This document shows, piece after piece, positions 40,431 to 51,900 of a DNA stretch of 64,000 nt (position 1 is the first letter of the stretch; each line of letters begins with the position of its first letter). The notes under the pieces were generated by a model. The model saw nothing but the letters and a program-made list of their open reading frames with translations, was not told where the DNA came from and ran no database searches. This stretch comes from an uncultured Flavobacteriales bacterium (GTDB lineage Bacteria; Bacteroidota; Bacteroidia; Flavobacteriales_G; Salibacteraceae), in assembly GCA_913020435.1 (NCBI GenBank), contig CAJVZZ010000013.1, positions 32,684-96,683 on the forward strand, in the 5' to 3' direction. Made by a program: the position numbers and the translations under genes.

Positions 40431-41906
40431 TCAGCCCTTGGCATGCTTTACTGAAAACAATCCAATTACACCAAATCCGAATGCCAGCATAATATGAAAA
40501 GGCATTAAACCGCTATCGCCAAGGTAGATGCCAATACCAATTGCTGCAATAAAATAGATTGACAACAACAATTCAACATAAGTCAGTGGATTAATCTTTC
40601 TGGAAATGTATTTGTTGTTTTTCCAAACACCATCATTCTTAACTAAATTGAATTTTGGTGTTCTTACAAACGGACTTTTTTTACCCGCGTAACCCTCACA
40701 AACTGCAATTGCATTATGCAAAGACAAACCCATGTATACAGAAAGGAAAATTGGGAATGAGCTTAAAAACTTTAAAAATCCAGTTTTCTTGTTTTCATAA
40801 TTCATTGCAGTAGATGTCCAATAAAAGAAGGCAAGAAAAACAAAACTCAAAGAGAATACTGCAGCAATCTGAAAAAGATATTCAAATTCAAAATAAACGC
40901 TTTTGATATACATTAAAGGCACCGAGAGTAAACCGGTTAACAGAATGCAAACAAAAACAAAACTGTTCATGAGATGAAAAATCGCATGTACCTTAGAAGA
41001 GTTAGACACGTCTTTTGACTTTATTACTTTATCTAAATTCTTAACTGCACATTCTGCGGCACCTTTATTCCAACGATATTGCTGAGTCTTGAGAGCATTC
41101 ATAGCAGCGGGCAGTTCAGCCGGAGATCCAATTCCTTCGAGGTATTTAAACTCCCAACCCTTCAACTGGGCACGATAGCTTAAATCTAAATCCTCGGTTA
41201 AAGTATCCGATTCCCAACCACCAGCTTCATTTATGCACTGTTTTCGCCAAACTCCAGCGGTTCCATTAAAGTTGATAAAGTGGCCAGCAGCGTTCCGCCC
41301 TCCTTGCTCTACTGTAAAGTGAGCATCTAAACCAAAGGCCTGCAAACGAGTAAGAAAGTTATAATTCTTGTTTAAGTGCAACCATTTGGTTTGAACTAAC
41401 CCGATTTTTTTGTTTGTAAAATGAATCAAACTGTCCATCAAAAAATTCTTTGCAGGAATAAAATCAGCATCAAAAATAGCAACGAATTCTCCTTCGCAAA
41501 TTGCCAAACCCTCTCCCAAAGCACCAGCTTTGAATCCTTGTCGAATAACTCTGTGAATGTGCTTAATATTAAAACCTTCTTGCTGAAGCGCTCCCACTTT
41601 ATTAGCAATTAACTCAAAGGTTTCATCCGTAGAATCATCTAAAACTTGAATTTCTAATTTATCTTTAGGGTAGTCAATTTTAGCCGTTGCATCAATCAGT
41701 CTTTCACTTACATATTGCTCATTAAAAATTGGCAGTTGTATAGTAACCATGGGGAATTCAACCAATGCAGGTAGCTCCACTTGGCGTGTATTTCTCTTTG
41801 ATTTTCTGTACCTTAATGTAAGCGCAAGTTGGGTAAGTGAATACAAGAAAATAAAGAGAATTAAAACCCCATAAATGATAATAATCGTCCAAACTAAGAT
41901 GAGCAT
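40431..41906 (-). CDS. Membrane family 2 glycosyltransferase (cellulose synthase-like)
   Basis: VTIQLPIFNEQYVSERLIDATAKIDYP; FDADFIP; TEDLDLSYRAQLKGW; QQYRWNKGA; multiple TM helices. Confidence 0.88.
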   Translation of the reverse strand: MLILVWTIIIIYGVLILFIFLYSLTQLALTLRYRKSKRNTRQVELPALVEFPMVTIQLPIFNEQYVSERLIDATAKIDYPKDKLEIQVLDDSTDETFELIANKVGALQQEGFNIKHIHRVIRQGFKAGALGEGLAICEGEFVAIFDADFIPAKNFLMDSLIHFTNKKIGLVQTKWLHLNKNYNFLTRLQAFGLDAHFTVEQGGRNAAGHFINFNGTAGVWRKQCINEAGGWESDTLTEDLDLSYRAQLKGWEFKYLEGIGSPAELPAAMNALKTQQYRWNKGAAECAVKNLDKVIKSKDVSNSSKVHAIFHLMNSFVFVCILLTGLLSVPLMYIKSVYFEFEYLFQIAAVFSLSFVFLAFFYWTSTAMNYENKKTGFLKFLSSFPIFLSVYMGLSLHNAIAVCEGYAGKKSPFVRTPKFNLVKNDGVWKNNKYISRKINPLTYVELLLSIYFIAAIGIGIYLGDSGLMPFHIMLAFGFGVIGLFSVKHAKG

Positions 41907-41907
41907 A

Positions 41908-42618
41908 TTATGCGTATTTAAAAATGGTATGAATTATTTTATAACCTGCAAGAACAGTCCCTTTGACGGTTCCAGAAATTTTTGAGACTCCAACTCTATT
42001 CTTGTAATTAACAGGAACTTCAGTAGTTTTCAGATTCATCCTAGCTGCTTTTACTTGCATTTCTACCGTCCAACCGTAGGTCTTATCTTCCATTTGAATG
42101 GCGTTTAAAGCTTTGGTCGTAATTGCTCTAAAGGGGCCTAAATCAGTGTATTTCACACCGTAAAACAATCGCACTAATCTTGTTGCCAACCAATTCCCGA
42201 AAAGCTGCGGAACAGTCATCGATCCCAACTCACGATTACCAAGTGCTCTAGAACCAATAACCATATCCATTTGCTGTGTAAATATTGGCTCTACAACATT
42301 GGGTAACTCTTCAGGAAAATCAGCATAATCGGCATCAAGAAAAACGATAATATCTGGAATTATGTCTTGATTCATTAGATAGTTGATTCCACAAAGACAA
42401 GATGCTCCATAGCCCTGATATTTTTCCTCAAGAACAATCGCTCCATGCTGCAAAGCTTTTTCTTTGGTCAAATCAGACGAATTATTATCAACGACAACAA
42501 TGGAGTCTATCCAATTCTTCGGGATATCTTTAAGTACCATTCCTATAGCATTTTCTTCATTAAATGCAGGAATTACAACGGCAATAGAAATATCAATAGG
42601 TTTATTCGTCATCTTCAA
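41908..42618 (-). CDS. Family 2 glycosyltransferase (DPM/DPG synthase-like)
   Basis: AVVIPAFNEENAIGMVLKDIP, VVVDNNSSDLT, FLDADYADFPEELP, YTDLGPFRAI. Confidence 0.88.
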   Translation of the reverse strand: MKMTNKPIDISIAVVIPAFNEENAIGMVLKDIPKNWIDSIVVVDNNSSDLTKEKALQHGAIVLEEKYQGYGASCLCGINYLMNQDIIPDIIVFLDADYADFPEELPNVVEPIFTQQMDMVIGSRALGNRELGSMTVPQLFGNWLATRLVRLFYGVKYTDLGPFRAITTKALNAIQMEDKTYGWTVEMQVKAARMNLKTTEVPVNYKNRVGVSKISGTVKGTVLAGYKIIHTIFKYA

Positions 42619-43591
42619 TTTTTATAATTCGATCGAATTCACCATTTTCTTTATAATAACGCCATTCTCCAGTAGGCTCATTATTTATGTAATAGCCTTC
42701 AGTCTTAAGCATACTATCCGAATAATATGTTTTATAAAACCCACTTTTTAGATTATTGGCATAATCTCCTTCTTCTAGAATATTTCTATTTTCATCCCAA
42801 AATCTCCACCACCCTACTTTTACATTTTCAGAGAAATACCCCTCTTCCATAAGTTTCCCATTCGAATGGTAATACTTCCACAATCCTGTTTTTTGATCGT
42901 TTTCAAACTCACCAACCCATTTTACTTTTCCATTTTCAAAAAAACGTTTAGCCCAACCATTTTGCTTTCCTAAGTTCCAATTGACTTCTAATTCTGTTTG
43001 GCCACTTTCATATCGCGACTCCCAAAACCCGATTCTTATGTTGTTGCTATATCCACCTTGCTTTCTTAATACTCCATTATTAAAATATTCTTTCCAGTAG
43101 CCTTCTTTCAAATCATTACCAAAATAGGATTCGGACTTGATGTTACCATTTTCATAATAACTTTTCCAAAAGCCCTCTTTCACTCCTGTATCGTAAAATT
43201 CTTTTCCTGCCAGCTGCCCATTGGGATAAAGCTTTTTCCAAACTCCTACTTTTTCTCCTTCCTCGTAGTTCCCTTCTTCAGCTCTGCTACCTTCAGCATT
43301 ATAATATTTCCAATACCCTTTTTCTAACCCTTTTTTATATTTACCAATTGAGACTAAAACTTCATCAACAGCATAGGTTTTCCACCAACCTGTTTTTTGA
43401 GCATTAAGTAGCGGTCCTTCTTCTTTAATCACACCATTATCAAAATAGATTTTACTGTAAATTGGAGTAATTGTCCAATCAGTCGTCGCCACATTTTTAA
43501 CGGCTAGAGCTTCCGGTTTAAAGGAAATATTAAAAACTGCTGCAGCAATCAATATCGACTGAAAGAGAAAAAGAAGCCAATAATTTTTCAT
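42602..43591 (-). CDS. MORN/YwqK-type repeat protein
   Basis: ~12 repeats of G.W..YY.NG....EG.Y; N-terminal signal/anchor. Confidence 0.8.
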   Translation of the reverse strand: MKNYWLLFLFQSILIAAAVFNISFKPEALAVKNVATTDWTITPIYSKIYFDNGVIKEEGPLLNAQKTGWWKTYAVDEVLVSIGKYKKGLEKGYWKYYNAEGSRAEEGNYEEGEKVGVWKKLYPNGQLAGKEFYDTGVKEGFWKSYYENGNIKSESYFGNDLKEGYWKEYFNNGVLRKQGGYSNNIRIGFWESRYESGQTELEVNWNLGKQNGWAKRFFENGKVKWVGEFENDQKTGLWKYYHSNGKLMEEGYFSENVKVGWWRFWDENRNILEEGDYANNLKSGFYKTYYSDSMLKTEGYYINNEPTGEWRYYKENGEFDRIIKIEDDE

Positions 43592-43597
43592 TCAACT

Positions 43598-44983
43598 TTA
43601 AATAATTTCTTTATTCAACTCTGTTTTTTCATGTCCAATTAAAATTGGATTATCTGTAACTCTGTTTTCTTCTGGACCATTTTCCAGTTTTAAAACTCCA
43701 CGAGGACAAACTGCTGAACAAACACCACAACCAACACAAGAAGCACGTACAATATTCTGACCTTTTTGAGCATACGCACGGACATCAATTCCTTGTTCGC
43801 AATACGTTGAACAGTTACCACACGAAATACATTGCCCACCGTTGGTTGTAATTCTAAATCTAGACTTAAACCGTTGAACAATTCCCATGTATGCCGCCAT
43901 TGGGCAACCAAAACGGCACCAAACTCTATTACCTAACAAAGGATAAAATCCAACTCCAATAATTCCTGAAAAAGCTGCTCCAATAAGAAATGCATATGGT
44001 TTTCTGAAATAGGTATAAATGTCAAGTCCCAAAAACGTACTTGAATTGGTGAAATAGGCATACAGCACAACCGCGGTTACAACCGTTATATAAACTAAAA
44101 CTCCATGAATTAACCATCGTTCTAACTTCCAAGAATTTATGCTTTTATCGGATAGATGACGGAATGGATCACCAGCAGTTTCGGCCAAGCCACCGCATCC
44201 ACAAATCCAGCTACAATACCAACGTTTACCGACGTAGTAAGTTATAATTGGCGTTAAAAATGTAAATCCAAGAATTCCCCAAACCATATAAAACATACCC
44301 ATTGAACCCGAAGCCTGATCCGTCATGTTATTGAGGTGCCAATCATCGAAAAAATAATAATTCAAAGGCCAGAAATGCTTCAAATCTTTAGTAAAATAAG
44401 GTTGATCTTCGTTCATTCCTTCCAAAATTTCAGGAATAAAATAGGCCAAGAATAGTTGTGCTGCCATTACCGAAATCGTCCGCCACATTTGATAACGACT
44501 GTGTCGATATTTGAAAATAAATTTAACCCCTAATCCAACAATACAAATGGTATAAATGGTTCCGTAAACAAACCATTGACTCGCTGGAGCGCCTTTTAAA
44601 GCGTAGCTAAGAGGATCGAAAAATGCAATTAATCCAGTATTTGTACCTTCTGCATTTAGCCCTAGCATTTCTGGAAACCAATACAACTCTACATAAAACC
44701 CAGTAATCACAACTCCACTTACCCAGGCCAAAAGGCCTCGATTAGTAAGTGTATTTGTCCATATTCCATTGTTTTTAATTCCTTCAGATTCTCCTGCATA
44801 GGTTGAGACACCAAATACCATCATTCCTGTTAGCATACTTCCTAAGCATAACCATATAAAAATTGGAGATAGACTAACTCCAACCCATGATAATATCAAA
44901 ATGATTAATCCAATAAAACTGAGCATTAATCCAGCTGGCACTCCCAAGGATTTCACTAAATTCTTTTCGTTTGTGTTACTCAT
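43598..44983 (-). CDS. Polytopic membrane protein with two 4Fe-4S ferredoxin motifs (NapH/NosR/CcoG-like)
   Basis: CISCGNCSTYCEQG...CVGCGVCSAVCPRG; membrane Cys motifs WYCSWICGCGG and VWCRFGCPMAAYMG. Confidence 0.8.
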   Translation of the reverse strand: MSNTNEKNLVKSLGVPAGLMLSFIGLIILILSWVGVSLSPIFIWLCLGSMLTGMMVFGVSTYAGESEGIKNNGIWTNTLTNRGLLAWVSGVVITGFYVELYWFPEMLGLNAEGTNTGLIAFFDPLSYALKGAPASQWFVYGTIYTICIVGLGVKFIFKYRHSRYQMWRTISVMAAQLFLAYFIPEILEGMNEDQPYFTKDLKHFWPLNYYFFDDWHLNNMTDQASGSMGMFYMVWGILGFTFLTPIITYYVGKRWYCSWICGCGGLAETAGDPFRHLSDKSINSWKLERWLIHGVLVYITVVTAVVLYAYFTNSSTFLGLDIYTYFRKPYAFLIGAAFSGIIGVGFYPLLGNRVWCRFGCPMAAYMGIVQRFKSRFRITTNGGQCISCGNCSTYCEQGIDVRAYAQKGQNIVRASCVGCGVCSAVCPRGVLKLENGPEENRVTDNPILIGHEKTELNKEII

Positions 44984-45800
44984 TTTTCAGGTATTTGATT
45001 TTGTAAATAAATGCAGCGCTTCCGCCAATAGATTGTCCAACGTTTCTTCCCGCCAAAATAGAATAAGCGCCAAATGCAACGCCCATTTTACCTTCGTTAA
45101 ATGGCTTATAAAAAGTCCCACCTAATTTGTGATAGGAAACTCCTAAAGTTGTGAAGGCGCGATTAGTTCCATCTCGATAATCGGACCCACCATCAGCATT
45201 TTGAAAATCATAATAAAAATCAAAATAATAATTATTAGCTGCTTTTCCAATTTTTACTGCAACTGGAACTGAGCTTGGAGTAAGAATTGAACGACTTGTA
45301 AAACCTCCTTGAAGCATTCCGAACCAGCCATTATTTGCAAAATACTGAAATACCAATCGAGCATCTAAGGCTGTTGCTTGTTGCCCTATGGCATTTAATC
45401 CTTGAGTTGGATAATTAGTAATAGGAGTGCTGAACCCTCCAGCAATTAGTGCAGAAAACGTTCCTTTTTTTGTTGCCTTATTTAGAAATCTACCCTTCAA
45501 AAAGACCGAAACATCTTGCAGATTCGACCAATTTGAAGCAGTCATTACGTAAGGTAAGTTTATTTGAGCATCCAGCCAATTGGTTATTCCAGCTGAAGCA
45601 AAAATACTGGCGCTAGCAGTTGTTCTACTCAACGAAACTAATCCATCAGATGCATGAAACTTTGAGAAGCTATCGAAAGTCAAACCTCCCACTACATCTA
45701 TATTTCCTTTACCCTTCATAAAACCATCAACAGCAGGCTGAGCAATAGCGGAAAAGGAAAAACAAAGACTCAAAAATCCTATGAAAAAATCCTTGCCCAT
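44976..45800 (-). CDS. Hypothetical outer-membrane beta-barrel-like protein
   Basis: Signal peptide MGKDFFIGFLSLCFSFSAIAQ; alternating aromatic/polar strands. Confidence 0.6.
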   Translation of the reverse strand: MGKDFFIGFLSLCFSFSAIAQPAVDGFMKGKGNIDVVGGLTFDSFSKFHASDGLVSLSRTTASASIFASAGITNWLDAQINLPYVMTASNWSNLQDVSVFLKGRFLNKATKKGTFSALIAGGFSTPITNYPTQGLNAIGQQATALDARLVFQYFANNGWFGMLQGGFTSRSILTPSSVPVAVKIGKAANNYYFDFYYDFQNADGGSDYRDGTNRAFTTLGVSYHKLGGTFYKPFNEGKMGVAFGAYSILAGRNVGQSIGGSAAFIYKIKYLKNE

Positions 45801-47107
45801 TTCTTTTTTTTGATTTGAATGTTTTTACCGAATTGACTGTTGTAGGCATTCACTATTTCGCTTCCGTATTGTTTATAAAGTTCAGGATCGAAGTTAACAT
45901 CTTCGAGATGCTCCATCACAAAATCAATTGATTTTGTGTTAGTTAGCCATTTATCAAACAACTCATGACGCATTCTAATTCCGAACGTATTGATACCTAC
46001 AAATTGTTCACTTGACTTATTAAAAACGAATTTCACACCCATCCTTCCATTGGTATGTTCCCAATAAAATTGTTCGTTTTCCTCCTCAACCTGCGCCGAT
46101 ACAACTCCATAAGTCTGGTATTCAATATCAAAGAACTTAGCAGAATTGAACCAGTTTCCAGGTTTATATTCTGTTCTTTTACCAGTTAAGGTTTTCGCCA
46201 ATGTTTCACCCATCATTCGGCCAGTATACCAAACTTGTTCAATTTTTCGGCGCCCTTTTGGTGCTACTTTAAACTGAGCGCAATCTCCGAGAGCATAAAC
46301 ATTAGGTTGACTTGTTTCTAAGAACTCATTCACTACTATTCCTCGATCGGTTTCTAGCTCTGCTTCTTTTAAGAATTGAATATTTGGACTTACACCAGCA
46401 GTAAGACCCACAAACTGGCATTCAATTTCTCCGTGTGTATCTGTTTTGACTGCCCTAACCCGTCCATTTTCATCAGACAAAATCTCTAGTAAGTTAGTTT
46501 CTAGTACTAGTTTTACGCCATGCTCCGCTATATGTTTGTGCACTAAATTTCCTTCTTCCTTAGGAAGTACATTCCCCCAAAACCGATTTTCTCGAACTAA
46601 AAAATCCACTTCAATATTTCGGCTTCGAAACATTTCTGCCATTTCAACTCCAATAAGTCCTCCACCAACAATGACGGCTTTGCGTAAGTTTTTGGAGTTT
46701 TCTTCCATCAGCTCCAAGTCATTGTAAGAATACAATCCTTGAACTCCTTCTAGGTCTTGTCCCGGCCAACCAAATTTATTGGGTTTAGATCCTAAGGCAA
46801 GCACTAGTTTGGTGTAATTCGTTTGTTTTCCATTAGAAAAATGGAGTTTTTGGCCGTTAAAATCAATGGTATTCACATGCGCAAAACACAATTCAATTCT
46901 ATTCTTTGCCCAAAAGTTGTCTTCATAGGGTTTCATGTGTTCTTTTTTCATGTGCCCCATGTAAGCATACATAAGAGCAGTGCGAGAAAAAAAGTACTTT
47001 GTCTCCGAGGATATCACAATAATTTGTGCCTTACTATTTTGCTTACGCACGTTTCTAGCAGTGGTTATCCCAGATATTCCGTTGCCTATTATTACAATTC
47101 GTTCCAT
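45779..47107 (-). CDS. FAD/NAD(P)-dependent oxidoreductase (NirB/rubredoxin reductase-like)
   Basis: MERIVIIGNGISGITTARNVRKQ; AVIVGGGLIGVEMAEMFRSRNIEVDFLVRENRFW; NVYALGDCAQF. Start at the internal Met preferred. Confidence 0.85.
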   Translation of the reverse strand: MERIVIIGNGISGITTARNVRKQNSKAQIIVISSETKYFFSRTALMYAYMGHMKKEHMKPYEDNFWAKNRIELCFAHVNTIDFNGQKLHFSNGKQTNYTKLVLALGSKPNKFGWPGQDLEGVQGLYSYNDLELMEENSKNLRKAVIVGGGLIGVEMAEMFRSRNIEVDFLVRENRFWGNVLPKEEGNLVHKHIAEHGVKLVLETNLLEILSDENGRVRAVKTDTHGEIECQFVGLTAGVSPNIQFLKEAELETDRGIVVNEFLETSQPNVYALGDCAQFKVAPKGRRKIEQVWYTGRMMGETLAKTLTGKRTEYKPGNWFNSAKFFDIEYQTYGVVSAQVEEENEQFYWEHTNGRMGVKFVFNKSSEQFVGINTFGIRMRHELFDKWLTNTKSIDFVMEHLEDVNFDPELYKQYGSEIVNAYNSQFGKNIQIKKKKWARIFS

Positions 47108-47277
47108 AATCTTAAAAGAACGACAAAGAAACACAGTTGACTCAGGTAATCTTGTCATTTGATGGACAATAAAACAAAGAATCACAACCTGTCAAAAACT
47201 TAATCAGAAATGTAATCAATACAACACTTTTGAGCTGCAAGTTGGTCGACTTTTGCAGCATACTTTAAACTACTAAA

Positions 47278-48906
47278 ATGCGCTTTCTTCTGCTCCTTTC
47301 TGCACTTTTTTTAGCGGTTTCATTGCCGGCTCAAGACTTCTTTGAAAAAAGTGATTTTTTCTTTGCAGAGAACGTTTCAAATAACAAGGTGGACTATAAA
47401 AAACTCGTTGCTAACTCCGCAGGCTTAGACGAATTGATAGATCAGATTAAAAAACAGGATTTAACTGCATTAGCCGAGTCCGATAAAAAAGCATTTCTAA
47501 TCAATAGTTACAATCTTCTTGTGATCAATCAAGTAATCGAAAATTGGCCCACTAAATCAGTGATGGAGATTGGAGGGTTTTTTGAATCAAATAAGGTTGT
47601 TATAGGCGGGAAAAAAATGACCTTGAATGATCTGGAAAATAAGGAAATAAGAACAGTGTATAATGATCCAAGAGTTCATTTTGTGTTGGTTTGTGGAGCA
47701 AATGGTTGTCCCCCTATTATCAATAAAGCATACCTGCCAGCAACTTTGAATGCTCAACTAGACCTACAAACTAAAATTGCGATGAATAACCCCAATTTCA
47801 TTCAGGTAAATGAAGATGGAGACGTTAAAATTTCAGAGATTTTTAATTGGTACAAGGAAGATTTTCTTGCAAAAGGAAATATTATCGAATACATAAATTC
47901 TTATCGGGACATACCCATTTCGGTGGAACAAAAACCAAGATATTATCCTTACGATTGGAGTATTAATGTGAGATCTATAATATCCGGTGCTTCCTCTAAG
48001 GCCGTTCAGTCTTTTGATCCAGAAGATCCAAAATCTGAATCAGCCGCAGTTAATTTACAGACCTACACTGCAGGTTCATTACTAAAAAAGAACCAAGCAG
48101 ATTTCACAATTTTCAATTCCATCTATACTGAAAGTGAAAACAATTGGCAAGGACAAGATTACTCCGGTTACCGCACAACCTTTGCCAGTTCACTAATCCA
48201 ATTCACATACGGAGTAACAAAGAGTGCCAGAATTAATCTAGGATTGGACATTAGCCTAAAAGGTTCAGGAAAAGCAAACAATGATGAGAGCTACAATCAA
48301 ATTGGAAGAGCATTTGATTTTAGAAACGACGATTCTACACGAGTTGGAGTGTCTTATATCGCTCCAAAAATCAAAATTCAACCCTTTAAAAATGTTGCTG
48401 ATTTCACGCTTCAGAGTTCCTTCAACATTGTACTACCAAAACATCCTGAAGGTTACTCAAACCCTGATGGAAGTGGCACTGGAAACTTACTTTGGATTGA
48501 GTGGGATAGACATGTTTGGTGGACACAGTTCTTCTATACCAAAATGATGTTCGACGATAAATTTCAGGTATTTGCTGAGCTGGATTTATTATTTCGTTTT
48601 AAAAGCAGCACATCTCAAATAACTCATTTTGATTTGCCGGCAAGTGTTTTCTTAAGTTACTTCCCAACTAAAAAGATTACAACTTATGGTATGATTCAAC
48701 ATGTTCCTCGCTTCTTATACGATACTAAAGAACCTCAAATTAACGATTGGTTAATCCGTTCAAATTATACCCAATACGGTGCAGGTTTAAAGTATCAATT
48801 AAAACCATCCATAAATATCGAATTATTGTACACCAACTTTTTCAGAGCGCAAAACGGAGGCCTTGGAGAAACCTTTAATCTTGGAATAAAGTATGTCTTA
48901 TTTTAA
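47278..48906 (+). CDS. DUF547 domain fused to C-terminal beta-barrel-like domain
   Basis: KKAFLINSYNLLVINQVIE...DPRVHFVLVCGANGCPPIINKAYLPATLNAQLD; C-terminal ~290 aa barrel-like strands ending in FNLGIKYVLF. Confidence 0.75.
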   Translation: MRFLLLLSALFLAVSLPAQDFFEKSDFFFAENVSNNKVDYKKLVANSAGLDELIDQIKKQDLTALAESDKKAFLINSYNLLVINQVIENWPTKSVMEIGGFFESNKVVIGGKKMTLNDLENKEIRTVYNDPRVHFVLVCGANGCPPIINKAYLPATLNAQLDLQTKIAMNNPNFIQVNEDGDVKISEIFNWYKEDFLAKGNIIEYINSYRDIPISVEQKPRYYPYDWSINVRSIISGASSKAVQSFDPEDPKSESAAVNLQTYTAGSLLKKNQADFTIFNSIYTESENNWQGQDYSGYRTTFASSLIQFTYGVTKSARINLGLDISLKGSGKANNDESYNQIGRAFDFRNDDSTRVGVSYIAPKIKIQPFKNVADFTLQSSFNIVLPKHPEGYSNPDGSGTGNLLWIEWDRHVWWTQFFYTKMMFDDKFQVFAELDLLFRFKSSTSQITHFDLPASVFLSYFPTKKITTYGMIQHVPRFLYDTKEPQINDWLIRSNYTQYGAGLKYQLKPSINIELLYTNFFRAQNGGLGETFNLGIKYVLF

Positions 48907-48988
48907 CGGACGATTACAATAAAACCAGTGATTTCGACGACCTTACCGTTGTATTTTTTGATAAGCGCCTTTTTACTAGTAGGTTAGT

Positions 48989-51900
48989 CTAGCGAAACAG
49001 CGTAAAAAACCCTTCTTTTGTTATTTCTTCTTCTGAAATAGAAATTGCTTTAACGAACCATAAATACGTTTCTTGGTTCTGTAATTCTCCTTTGTAATAT
49101 CCATCCCAACCTAATTGGGCAGGAGTAGATTCAAAAACAATTTCTCCCCAACGGTTAAACACTTTAAACTCAAGAATCTCTTTTAATCCCCATCCATCTG
49201 GATATATAATATCATTAAAACCATCACCATTCGGCGTAAAACCTTCTGCAACATCTACAGTATACTTTTCATCAACATTGATGTAGAACACTTTACTGGA
49301 TTCAAAACAACCTAGAGAATCAGTAACGAATAACGTATAACTTGTACTTACGATTGGATCAAAATCTGTTTTTAAACAGGTATCGCAAATCACACCACTA
49401 ATAGGCTCCCATCTGTATTTAGCTCCAAATTTAGAACGTGCCGTAGTGGTAAAATTCTCACCAATAATTATAGAGGTGTCGTTAGGTAAGGTTATAGTTG
49501 GGATTTGCTGAACACGAACTACTGCAGAATCCTTGCTTTGACATTTATTACTGTCTGTACCAGTTACAACGTATGTTATTGTAGCTAATGGACCAACTTT
49601 AGGATTTCTAATATTTCTGTTACTCATATATGAAATCGGTGACCACCGATAGTTAAGCGCACCAGACGAATTTAATAGAAGGCTATCTCCTCTACAAACT
49701 GTACTATCACCAAATGCAAAAACCTGAGGACTAGGCTGGACAATGATTACCGCCTTAGCAGTATCCTTGCATCCGTTTCGAGTATTTTGAGCAATCAGTT
49801 GTACAGTATATCTTCCATCGCTGGTATACACATTATTAGGATTTTGAGCAGTCGAAGCATTTTGATCGCCAAAACTCCAAGTCCAATTATTACCATCAAT
49901 AGATTGATCCGTAAATATTCCATTAAATGGCTTGCAACCAATAGTATCTGGTATTGAAAATTGTGCAATAACCTCTTCAATAACCAATGGAATTGTAAAT
50001 GCTCGTTCGCAGGTTAAGGCGCTATCACGATATACCAACACTGGATTAAGCAGACCTTTTTTGTAATAAACATTAGACAATTCTTTAACGGTATTATCGG
50101 TTGTATCGACCCTGCCATCACTAAAATCCCATTCAAATTCATAGGTATAGATGTTGGTGGTATCGAGACTGAATGTAACCGAATCAAATACACAAATTGA
50201 ATCATCACTTACCAGAAATCGCGCATAAGGTCCTTTTACATTTATGTACTTCTTATAAGTGATGGAATCTTGGCAGCCATATGAGGTTTCGACTATCAGC
50301 TTAACACTATACTCTCCTGGGTCAGTAAAGGTTTTAGTTAATGAATCTTTCAACGGAGAACGAATTGGACTTCTTCCATCTCCAAAATCCCAATAACGCC
50401 AGGATATGCTGTCTCCCATACTTTGATCAAAGAAATAAGTTGTTGCGGGATAACATGTTGTGTCAGTTAATGAAGCATAGAACTTTAAAGAATCTATTCC
50501 TTGAACAGTAATCGGAATTATGCTACTATCCTTGCAAACTGAAGCTTCAGTTATGTAGGTTGCATTAAACACCCCTCGAGAAGCATACGCATGCGTTGGT
50601 CCTGAAAGTAAGCTACTGTCTCCATCTCCAAATTTCCATGTAAACTTTGAAAGACCAAATTGAGATGTGTCTTGAAAAGTAATTGGTTGGCCAACGCATA
50701 CTGTAGAGTCATCAGTATTAAAAATCGGATTAAGATCGTGAATAATAATTTGAACTTTCGTGGGCTGAATGCAACCTTGGAGATCTCCATATAAATAACG
50801 CTCTGGATTGTCGGGTGTTAATCGATGGAAGTAATGATATGAGGAATCCACCGCATTTAAGCTCAGTGTCATAGTATCTGAAACATAACCTTTTTTTGGT
50901 TTTGTGGTATCTACACGCATTACTTGCTTATAAAATCTTGAATTATTTACGATATCAGTATCATTTCTTTGCCAGAAATAGAAGAGATTGTTCCTGTTTC
51001 CGGTGAAAATATTATTAATTGTATCGAAATAGTCGCGGTAATTGACGCTTCCTGGACCAGGTGGGTGCATTCCAAAACTGTCTGCAGCGGTTATCCTAAG
51101 TGTATCACCATCGCAAAAATTTAATACAGGAAGGCTAAAGGCTGGTTTGTTCGGCATTATATGAACTTGCATGATCGCAGTGTCTTGGCAACTATCGACA
51201 TCAGTCACAACTAGTCTTACATTGTATATTCCCTCAGTGCTGAATTTAGTTTTTGGCCTAGGATTGAGCGTAGCTGTTTGTCCATTTCCAAAATCCCAAT
51301 TAAATCGAAAACCTATATTTCCGCCAGATTTAGATCCATCAAATTGAAAAACACTATCCGCACAGCCCACTTCATTCTTTAGAATCGAGGCAGTTACTGG
51401 CAATGGTTGTATAATCATCTTATCCTCTACGGTACAGCCTGTAGTATCGTTGATAACCTTTAATTTAATTTCATAAACACCCTGTTTGGCATATAAATGA
51501 GTTGGATTAATACTTACAGAGTCGATTGCAGAGCTATCTCCAAAATCCCAGTAAAACCTATTGTAATTGCCAATGGCACTCAATAGAAATGATTGCTGCA
51601 ACGGCAAAAAACAAGAACTTGAACTATTATTACCAATACTTGCAGCAGGGCCACTAACAAAGACGGAAATAGTGGTATCGTCATAGCAACTGTTATCTTC
51701 AACAATTAGTATGATTTTGTAAACTCCAACAGAATCGTAAGAGTGCTCGAATACCTTCCCCGTTCCAGCTTGTTTATCTCCGAATTGCCAAGCATAGTTA
51801 TCTATTTTGGTTGAGTCTGTGGAAGTACTTATAAACTTAAAAGTCTCCTTATAACAAAGAGTATCGTCTGAGATTTTGAAGTTAGCAAAGGGTTTTTCGC

